Shown: positions 34,236-41,125 of the stretch, piece by piece
How the letters are laid out: the number at the start of each line of letters is the position of its first letter
Position numbering within the stretch: the first letter of the stretch is position 1
Source of the DNA: DAOUMF01 sp034408935
Lineage (GTDB): Bacteria > Chloroflexota > Dehalococcoidia > SM23-28-2 > RBG-16-64-32
Reading direction: 5' to 3'
Assembly: GCA_034408935.1 (NCBI GenBank)
Contig: DAOUMV010000006.1
Span: forward strand, 1 to 64,000
DNA: 64,000 bases
Notes under the pieces: model-generated
What the model was told of the DNA's origin: nothing
The model's database searches: none
Seen by the model: only the letters and a program-made list of their open reading frames with translations
Program-made: the position numbers and the translations under genes

Positions 34236-36566
34236 TCACGTCGCCGCAGCGTACTGTGCGGCCATGCCGACGATGGGCCGGTTGAGGGCGACGTCGCCCG
34301 TGGAGCCGTAGAAGCCGGCGTCGCCGAAGGCGAAGATGCCTCCGTCCGAGGCCACGAGCCAGTAGCCGTTGCCGCTTCGGGTGGCAGCCATGCCCACGAT
34401 CGGCTGGTTGAGCGCGATGTCGCCCGCGGAGCCGTAGAAGAGGGCATCGCCGAAAGAGAAGATACCGCCGTCAGAGGCGACCAGCCAGTAGCCGTTGCCG
34501 GTTGGGGTGGCGGCCATCCCCACGATCGGCTGGTTGAGAGCGATGTCGCCCGCTGAGCCATGGAAGACGGCATCACCGAAAGCGAAGATGCCGCCGTCCG
34601 AGGCTACCAGCCAGTAGCCATTGCCGCTGGGGGTGGCGGCCATGCCCACGACCGGCTGGTTGAGGACGATACCGCCCGTGGAGCCATGGAAGGTGGCATC
34701 GCCGCGGGTGAAGATGCCGCCGTCGGAGGCGACGAGCCAGTAGCCATTGCCGCTGGGGGTGGCGGCCATGCCCACGACCGGCTGATTGAGGGCGATGTTC
34801 CCCGTGGAGCCGTAGAAGAAGGCATCGCCGAAAGCGAAGATGCCCCCGTCGGAGGCGACCAGCCAGTAGCCGTTGCCGGTTGGGGTGGCGGCCATCCCCA
34901 CGACCGGCTGGTTGAGGGCGATGTTCCCCGTGGAGCCGTGGAAGCCGGCACCACCGAAAGTGAAGATTCCCCCGTCAGAAGCGACGAGCCAGTAGCCCCG
35001 CCGGGGGATGCCCTCTGCGGTGCCAAGCAAAGTTCGATTGGCCTGGTACACACTGACCCGGCCCTTTGAGTCCCTGGCCCGCACGTGGAACGTGTAGTGC
35101 CCCGGCTGATAGAGCGTGAACGAAGCCCGCGTGGCCGTTGTCCAGGGACGCCAGGCCGGTTCACGGGCCCCGTTGAACCCGCTCTCGTAGACCACGAGGA
35201 CGTTGCTGTCCAGGGACCAGCCCTCCAGGTAGTAGGAATACTGCTTGGCGCCGCTGCCGCCGCTCCCCTGCCACGAGTAGCTGACGTTGCGGTTCGCGCG
35301 CGTTGCTTCCGCCGGCGCCGAGGTCATGCTGACGGTGGGCGCCGACGAATTCGCCAGGCGGCTGGCGATGTCGCCGCGCAGGCCCGGCAGCAGTGCGTAC
35401 AGACTGCTCCCCGGGCAATCTGTGGCAGCCGTATCGCGGTGGCCGCAGATATTTGGCAGCCCACGGTGCCAGCTATCGCTGGCCGTCAGGAAGTCGGTCA
35501 AGGCCTCAGGGTTCATGCCGTGCCGGCTGCACTCCCAGGCCAGCACGTCCCTCAGTTTGGACAGCGCCGCGCTGCTGGGCGGAACGCCTTCGAAGGTGCC
35601 CAGCATGGCGATGCCGCTGCTCCCGTGGTTGTACGACATTGCGTGTCCTGCCACCACGTCCTCGCTAACCAGCTCACGGCCGCCGGGCCCGTCGTACCCC
35701 GGCCCGCCGCGGCCGCGCCGCCCCTCGTAGGAGTTGCCGAACTTGTCTATCAGCCAGCAGTAGCCGATATCGCCCCAGCCCCGGGTCGAGGCGTGATAGG
35801 TGTAGATAGCCCGCACGTACGCCTGCGCCTCTGACGGAGATGCGTAGTCGGGAGTGGCCGTGTGGTGAACCACAATCTTCTTGTTCGGCACGTAGTCTCG
35901 GGGCCAGATCTCGCCCCAGTTGTCGAAGCGCAGCCCCTCGTTGGCCCCCCAAGCCTCGCGGCTGTAGGTGAGAGGCTTCGTCGAAGGCGCCAGGGAAAGC
36001 CTCCCGGCCAGCGGTGAGGCGGAGGGGCCGTCCTCGGCGTTAAGCACTGTCATCGTCACCGATTCGATGGACGTGTCCCCCTTGCCGTCCTCCAGGCGCG
36101 TGCGGAACTGGAAGCGCTCCGCTCTGTCAGCCCGGATGAGCGCCCCGAAGCTTTCCGCCGACGCCTCCCGGTCATGGCCAGCCTCCACGATGACCGGCTG
36201 CCATTGGCTCCAGTTGACGCCGTCGGCGGAACTGCGCAGCCAGAATGAGGCGGCCTGGGGCGAGGCGCCTCGCCAGTGAACACCGACATGGGTGGCGGGG
36301 AAGCTGGAGCGAACTTCCGGCGAGACGTACTGGCCGGCGCCCCAGCCACCGAGGGTCAGCCTCCCGCCCTCTAGCTTCGTCCCCTTGAGAGCGCCTCCGG
36401 CCAACTCTGCGGCGCCCAGCCGCAGGTCCTCCGTGAGCACTACGTGGCCGGTATCGGCCACCGCCCGCGCGAGCCCTAGGCGGCCAGCCCAGCGGCTGGC
36501 CAAGCCCACCGCCACCAGCCCCGCAGACGCCTTCAGGATGCTGCGTCGGTTGAACTCTGGCAACAT
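34236..36566 (-). CDS. Tat-exported PGRP-type N-acetylmuramoyl-L-alanine amidase with C-terminal GYW repeats
   Basis: A 776-residue exported peptidoglycan amidase. The N-terminus FNRRSILKASAGLVAVGLAS is a twin-arginine signal. Residues about 40-180 form a beta-rich domain. About 200-400 is a PGRP/amidase_2 domain: YSREAWGANEG, IVVHHTATPD (zinc His), 'GWGDIGYCWLIDKFGNSYEGRRG', and GHRDTAATDCPG with the second zinc His (about 376) and Cys (about 384). Thus all three zinc ligands are present. A fibronectin-like segment (about 410-520) precedes six GYW repeats. ATG at 36566 follows GGAGG at 7-base spacing; the frame to 36650 would bury the Tat motif. It would cleave the peptide-sugar amide of peptidoglycan at the cell surface. 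Confidence 0.9.
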   Translation of the reverse strand: MLPEFNRRSILKASAGLVAVGLASRWAGRLGLARAVADTGHVVLTEDLRLGAAELAGGALKGTKLEGGRLTLGGWGAGQYVSPEVRSSFPATHVGVHWRGASPQAASFWLRSSADGVNWSQWQPVIVEAGHDREASAESFGALIRADRAERFQFRTRLEDGKGDTSIESVTMTVLNAEDGPSASPLAGRLSLAPSTKPLTYSREAWGANEGLRFDNWGEIWPRDYVPNKKIVVHHTATPDYASPSEAQAYVRAIYTYHASTRGWGDIGYCWLIDKFGNSYEGRRGRGGPGYDGPGGRELVSEDVVAGHAMSYNHGSSGIAMLGTFEGVPPSSAALSKLRDVLAWECSRHGMNPEALTDFLTASDSWHRGLPNICGHRDTAATDCPGSSLYALLPGLRGDIASRLANSSAPTVSMTSAPAEATRANRNVSYSWQGSGGSGAKQYSYYLEGWSLDSNVLVVYESGFNGAREPAWRPWTTATRASFTLYQPGHYTFHVRARDSKGRVSVYQANRTLLGTAEGIPRRGYWLVASDGGIFTFGGAGFHGSTGNIALNQPVVGMAATPTGNGYWLVASDGGIFAFGDAFFYGSTGNIALNQPVVGMAATPSGNGYWLVASDGGIFTRGDATFHGSTGGIVLNQPVVGMAATPSGNGYWLVASDGGIFAFGDAVFHGSAGDIALNQPIVGMAATPTGNGYWLVASDGGIFSFGDALFYGSAGDIALNQPIVGMAATRSGNGYWLVASDGGIFAFGDAGFYGSTGDVALNRPIVGMAAQYAAAT
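34254..34997 (-). repeat. GYW repeat array B (6 units)
   Basis: Six in-frame units of about 126 bases encode the C-terminus of the amidase. Each unit carries GYWLVASDGGIF and LNQPxVGMAATPxGN. It is inverted relative to array C. Confidence 0.87.
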
Positions 36567-37435
36567 CCCTTGCCTCCTCCTTCTTCGCTGCTGTCTGCGA
36601 CCTGTAAGAACGCAGAGCCAGCACATCCGTGAGCCGGCCTTCTTCAACACAACCCCGAAACCGCCGCGCTCAGGCCAACTTGCTCACAATGGGTACTATG
36701 CTGGCCCAGCCCGGATTCATACGGTAGGCTACACCAGCCAAGGCGGCGCTCGCCGACACGCTGGGCAAAGTCCGGCGACCGGCGCCTCTTGGCATGGTAA
36801 CTCTACGATACGATTCGCCTACAAGAAAGCCTCAAGCGACATCGAAACCTGGGCCATGGCAGGTCACCTGCAGTGATACCCTGCGACCCACGCTTGCCCT
36901 CCAACCTTGGGGCACTAGCAGCCCTTGGCCCTATGGCACCGGACCACCGCGGAGGAGAGCCGGGACTTCCCAGTGTCATGTGCAAAGTACGGAGTGAAAT
37001 GCGTCAACTAGGAGGTTGGCGCGGGGAGAGAGGGAAGCTATAATGATTGCTCGCAGGGTCGAGAGAGAAGAGAGCGCTGCGAGCCACCAAGTGTAGTCCA
37101 GCGGGTGTCTGCCCGCCCCCCAACGCCCCAAGCCGGCGTTGGAGCTGCCAGTCATAGCATGGGCGGGTCATGGCGCTGTGTAGAGCCCAACGTGAGCCTA
37201 CCTGGGATTGGAGCGTCCTCCAAGTCGGGGCGGGCCGCCGATTTGCCGTGCGCAGGGGGGAGCCGCCAGTGCCAGCTCCCAGACGCCTGCTGCCGATCCT
37301 GGCGCCCACTTCAGGGGGGCCCGTTGGGTAACCTACGCCAGGCCAGCCTGGATCTGGCCTCCCCCGAGGGACAGCGTACGGCTCCCGTCGAGGGGTCAGA
37401 TGCAGGCCCCTTGGCATGGGAGAGGAGATAGGCGC
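36567..37435. other. Divergent intergenic region between the amidase and transglycosylase-like genes
   Basis: About 870 bases with no supported gene on either strand; the frames present lack family resemblance and good starts. It must hold promoters for both genes. A plus-strand promoter candidate is at 37016-37044 (separate entry), leaving a leader of nearly 390 bases before the GTG at 37436. No riboswitch class was recognised in that leader. Confidence 0.55.
37016..37044 (+). promoter_or_regulatory. Predicted sigma70-type promoter with long leader
   Basis: TTGGCG (37016-37021), a 17-base spacer and a perfect TATAAT (37039-37044) on the plus strand. The next plus-strand gene starts at 37436, so transcription from here would give a leader of about 385 bases. 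Confidence 0.5.
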
Positions 37436-39472
37436 GTGCGTCGCTGGGCAGTGCTTGTGGGAATGGTGTTGGCCGTCGCCCTGGTGGTGCTACTACCACC
37501 CTCCAACGGGCCGGCCCTCGCCAATGGTGCTGTCCCGGCGTGCGCATTCGACATCGACAGTAACCCCAACACCTTCACCCACATCCAGACATATGAGGCC
37601 CGACACTGGAAGAACGTCTACGCAACCAGCATGGAGCTCGCCGGCTTCAACCAGCTCCTGCCGGATGTGGCCGACTTTGACCTGCCCCCCCTGGAGACCG
37701 GGCCGCGCTCCGCCGGCTCATCCACCCTGGTAGACCCATACATACCTCCCACTCTCCTCAAGGCGATCGCGTGGATCGAGAGCGGGTGGGCTCAGGCCAG
37801 TTACCAGCCGCCGGTCGAGTACGGAGACATTGGCCCCGTCCTCATCTCCTCCTCCTGCGCCTACGGGATCATGCAAGTCCTCTCCGGCATGGAAAACACC
37901 ACCGGCGCGCCTAACCTGGAGCAGGCGATGATCGGCGGGCACTACGGCTTCAACATCGCCCGCGGCGCTCGCATCCTGGCCGAGAAGTGGAACTACGCCC
38001 CCGCAGCTCGGCCTCTCGTGGGCACCCGCGACCCCCACGTCGTGGAGGACTGGTACTATGCAGTCTGGAGCTATCACGGCTTCGCCGACGTGAACCATCC
38101 GTTGAATCATCCGTACCCGCGGGAGCCGTACCGCTGCGACGGCACGCAGCCCCGCTCCAACTACCCCTACCAGGAGCTGGTGTTCGGCTGTATGGCCAAC
38201 CCCCCAGTAGTGGGCGGAGTGCGCCTATGGGACCCCCAGCCGGTGACCCTGCCCAACCTCTCGCACCCGGCCTTCAGCCGAAGTGCCTGGGTCGCTTGCC
38301 GCGGCGGCTTCAACTGCGCAGGCATGGACATCCCCACACCCAAACCCACCCATGCCGATCCCACCGGGTCCCCAGGGGACCGGGGCCGGGTGCTGGGCGC
38401 TCCCCAACTGGCCGTCTCCCCCACCACCATCAGCCTCGCTGCCGTGCCGGGCGGTCAGAGCTCGACAGCATCGATAACCTTATCCAATGCCGGCAGTGGT
38501 CCTTTCGTCTGGCGCCTCACCCCCTCCAAGTCGTGGCTCAAGCTGTCGCGCATTGAGGGCGTGTCTTTGGGCGCAGACCATGGCCCACGGTCCCAGACCA
38601 TTACGGTCCACGCCGACGCTCGACGCCTCCCGCCCGGGACCTACGGCGCCCAGATCACCGTCGAATCGCTGTACGCGTCGGGCGCCCCCCGCAAACTGTC
38701 CGTGACGTTGCACGTGGGCGAGCAGGCCTACTGGCTGGCGGCAGAAGACGGGGGCATCTTCGCTTTCGGCGTTGGTGGCTTCCACGGCTCCGCGGGCGAC
38801 CTCCCCCTCAACCAGCCCATCGTCGGCATGGCCGCTACCCCAAGCGGCAACGGCTACTGGCTTGTCGCCTCCGACGGCGGCATCTTCACCTACGGCGACG
38901 CCGCTTTCTTCGGTTCCGCGGGGAACATCTCCCTCAACCAGCCCATCGTCGGCATGGCCACCACCCCCAGCGGCAACGGCTACTGGCTCGTCGCCTCCGA
39001 CGGCGGCATCTTCGCCTTCGGCGACGCCAGCTTCCACGGCTCCGCGGGCGACATCGTCCTCAACCAGCCCATCGTGGGCATGGCCGCCACCCCAAGCGGC
39101 AACGGCTACCGGCTCGTCGCCTCCGACGGCGGCATCTTCACCTACGGCACCGCCCGCTTCCGCGGCTCCGCGGGCGACATCGCCCTCAACCAGCCCATCG
39201 TGGGCATGGCCACCACCCCCAGCGGCAAAGGCTACTGGCTGGTGGCCTCCGACGGCGGCATCTTCACCTACGGCGACGCCGCCTTCCGCGGCTCCACAGG
39301 GAACATCTCCCTCAACCAGCCTATCGTCGGCATGGCCGCCACCCCAAGCGGCGACGGCTACTGGCTCGTCGCCTCCGACGGCGGCATCTTCACCCGCGGC
39401 GATGCGGAATTCCACGGCTCAATGGGCAACACCCCCCTCAACCAGCCGATTGTGGGCATGGCCGCACGCTAG
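37436..39472 (+). CDS. Secreted lytic-transglycosylase-like protein with C-terminal GYW repeats
   Basis: A 678-residue exported protein. Signal peptide: residues 1-30 (RRWAVLVGMVLAVALVVLLPP). Residues about 100-240 resemble an SLT-type lysozyme fold: LLKAIAWIESGWAQ with Glu about 115 as candidate catalytic acid, CAYGIMQV corresponding to the SLT GLMQ motif, and an ARGARILAEKWNYAP helix. About 325-430 is an Ig/BACON-like domain (LAVSPTTISLAAVPGGQSSTASITL). Six GYW repeats complete the chain. GTG at 37436 is preceded by GGAGAGGAG at about 8 bases; the frame open from 37208 adds a low-complexity N-terminus that would hide the signal peptide. It should cut or remodel the peptidoglycan glycan strand. 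Transglycosylase activity is inferred. Confidence 0.82.
   Translation: MRRWAVLVGMVLAVALVVLLPPSNGPALANGAVPACAFDIDSNPNTFTHIQTYEARHWKNVYATSMELAGFNQLLPDVADFDLPPLETGPRSAGSSTLVDPYIPPTLLKAIAWIESGWAQASYQPPVEYGDIGPVLISSSCAYGIMQVLSGMENTTGAPNLEQAMIGGHYGFNIARGARILAEKWNYAPAARPLVGTRDPHVVEDWYYAVWSYHGFADVNHPLNHPYPREPYRCDGTQPRSNYPYQELVFGCMANPPVVGGVRLWDPQPVTLPNLSHPAFSRSAWVACRGGFNCAGMDIPTPKPTHADPTGSPGDRGRVLGAPQLAVSPTTISLAAVPGGQSSTASITLSNAGSGPFVWRLTPSKSWLKLSRIEGVSLGADHGPRSQTITVHADARRLPPGTYGAQITVESLYASGAPRKLSVTLHVGEQAYWLAAEDGGIFAFGVGGFHGSAGDLPLNQPIVGMAATPSGNGYWLVASDGGIFTYGDAAFFGSAGNISLNQPIVGMATTPSGNGYWLVASDGGIFAFGDASFHGSAGDIVLNQPIVGMAATPSGNGYRLVASDGGIFTYGTARFRGSAGDIALNQPIVGMATTPSGKGYWLVASDGGIFTYGDAAFRGSTGNISLNQPIVGMAATPSGDGYWLVASDGGIFTRGDAEFHGSMGNTPLNQPIVGMAAR
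38726..39469 (+). repeat. GYW repeat array C (6 units)
   Basis: Six in-frame units of about 126 bases encode the C-terminus of the transglycosylase-like protein. It is in opposite orientation to arrays A and B, so A/C and B/C are inverted repeats about 4-6 kb apart. Confidence 0.87.
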
Positions 39473-39967
39473 ACTGCGGCGATCTGAAGCACAGCCGACC
39501 CCCTGCCAGCCCTGCTGGCGCCGCCAGCGCTTGTCATGCTGGGGTCGGACCTCAGCGTCGACGGCAAGACGCCGTGGTGCACTCTTTCTGCCCTACTATG
39601 GTACACCGCTGCTCGCGCACGCCGCTGGGCGACCTTTCGGACGAGCCTTGATCACGATCAGGCCCTTGCCGACAGGTGACCGCGCCACCATTGCGGAAGC
39701 GCGCTGAGCAGACTACAATTCGTATCGATCTGAGACGCACGGAGAAGCTTGTCAACCTGATCCGTTCGCTCGCCAGAGGCGCCTTCTGGGGGAGATCCGT
39801 GAAGCACTATCCCATCCCGCTGGGCAAACCCTGCGAAATCGAGAACCCCACTCGCCCTGACCTCCCCATGACCATGCAGCGCGTTCACTCTCGATCGCTG
39901 CGCGGAACCGGCCTAGCGGCGAGCGTTCGGAGGATGAACCGCTCGGGTACCGAGAAGGGGGAGCGAC
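39473..39967. other. Intergenic region upstream of the second methyltransferase
   Basis: About 495 bases with no supported gene. A plus-strand promoter candidate lies at 39692-39720. GGAGCGAC (GGGGGAGCGAC) directly precedes the ATG at 39968 and is a good ribosome-binding site. Confidence 0.5.
39692..39720 (+). promoter_or_regulatory. Predicted sigma70-type promoter of the methyltransferase/tandem-GT pair
   Basis: TTGCGG (39692-39697), a 17-base spacer and TACAAT (39715-39720), about 250 bases upstream of the start at 39968 on the plus strand. Confidence 0.42.
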
Positions 39968-41086
39968 ATGGCTGATGGGGCCTTCCCAAAGGTGATTCGT
40001 CGCCTGATTCCTCGGAGACTGCGCTGGCTAGTGAAGGCGGCCTTCAAGCGAATCACGGGCCTCTACCACCGGGACATCATGGCGCGGCAGCAAGATATGG
40101 TGGCGGAGCAGCGGGATATCACTGGGCGCCTGGATGCAATCCAGCATCAGGTGACCGTTGCTCTGCCCGCGCAGATCACGAGTCGCCTGGATGCAATCCA
40201 GCATCAGGCGACCATTGTTCTCCCTGCGCAGATCGCGAGTCACGTGGATGCAATCCAGCATCAGGCAAGCGTTGTATTGCCCGCCCAGATCGAAGCGCAG
40301 GCAGAAGTTATGGACCTCCTGCTTCGGCGCCTACGTCTGTCAGGAGAGGAGATAGCTGCACATCTAGGCACGCTGGAGGAGAGAATAGGCGCGCACCTCC
40401 GGGCATTTGAGGAGGAAACCGTCAAGGATAGGAGGCAGACAGCCGCCCTCACGGGGACAGTCAACCTGGTACAGGCTCAGGTGGCTCTCCTTCGAGCCCA
40501 CCTGTATGCAAGCGGTATTCTCGGCCCGGTGACCCTCAAGACAAAAGCGCTGCAGCGAGTATTCGAGGAAGCCACGGCCAACACCCCACAAGAGGCAGCA
40601 GCCGTAGAGATTGGCTGCATTCGGTATCCGTTTGAATCCCCACTGGAGGGCGCATCGACCCTATATTTCGCCCGCTGGTGCCGAGACGCGAACAGAAAGT
40701 TCGTGTCCATAGATGTGCAGAGAGAGCACGTAGAGAACGCCAAGCGGCTCCTAGATGAGCAGGGACTGACAGCTGATCTTATCCATGCGGACGGACAGGA
40801 GGCGATCTCCGGGCTCTCGGTGCCTATCGGCCTTCTCTATCTCGATGGAAGCAACGACCCGAACGAGACCCTGCAGCAGTTTAAAGCCGCTGAAGACAAG
40901 CTTGCCGTTGGTGCCATTGTTGCCATTGACGATGTACAGCAGATCGACTCCGACGCGATGGGCAAGGGAGAATCGACAATACCATATGCAGGAGAGCGAG
41001 GCTGGAAGGTGCAGGTGCTGAACACGGATCCTGGATATCGGATGGCGGTATTGCGGCGGCCAACGAGAGCGCGGAGCAGGCAATGA
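39968..41086 (+). CDS. Coiled-coil-linked class I methyltransferase-like protein
   Basis: A 372-residue protein. Its first 31 residues (RRLIPRRLRWLVKAAFKRITG) match the N-terminus of the methyltransferase at 30920-31891. Residues about 35-170 are helical coiled coil and include three 19-residue repeats (RLDAIQHQVTVALPAQITS and two variants). The C-terminal 190 residues form a Methyltransf_24-like domain: AAAVEIGCIRYPFESPLEGASTLYFARWC, KFVSIDVQREHVENAKRLL, ADGQEAISGL, GLLYLDGSND and VGAIVAIDDVQQ. It may methylate a sugar and use the coil for docking or chain-length control; this is inference. It is followed by the tandem GT after 39 bases. Confidence 0.8.
   Translation: MADGAFPKVIRRLIPRRLRWLVKAAFKRITGLYHRDIMARQQDMVAEQRDITGRLDAIQHQVTVALPAQITSRLDAIQHQATIVLPAQIASHVDAIQHQASVVLPAQIEAQAEVMDLLLRRLRLSGEEIAAHLGTLEERIGAHLRAFEEETVKDRRQTAALTGTVNLVQAQVALLRAHLYASGILGPVTLKTKALQRVFEEATANTPQEAAAVEIGCIRYPFESPLEGASTLYFARWCRDANRKFVSIDVQREHVENAKRLLDEQGLTADLIHADGQEAISGLSVPIGLLYLDGSNDPNETLQQFKAAEDKLAVGAIVAIDDVQQIDSDAMGKGESTIPYAGERGWKVQVLNTDPGYRMAVLRRPTRARSRQ
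40127..40297 (+). repeat. Three tandem 57-bp in-frame repeats
   Basis: Units at 40127-40183, 40184-40240 and 40241-40297 each encode 19 residues of the R-LDAIQHQ-x-LPAQI type within the coiled coil. The core GGATGCAATCCAGCATCAGG is identical in all three, so unit number may vary between strains. Confidence 0.88.
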
Positions 41087-41125
41087 CCAATGATCAACGT
41101 TCTCAGGTTAGCTGACTGAGTACGC

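Noticed and set aside
37045..37435. Cyclic-dinucleotide riboswitch in the leader of the transglycosylase-like gene
   Set aside because: I could not match the conserved cores of the c-di-GMP or c-di-AMP classes by eye; left as an open finding about the leader only.
38480..39415. Long minus-strand frame with GGGHAHDGLVEGDVARGA-type repeats
   Set aside because: It is the antisense shadow of GYW repeat array C; the same shadow peptides appear opposite arrays A and B.
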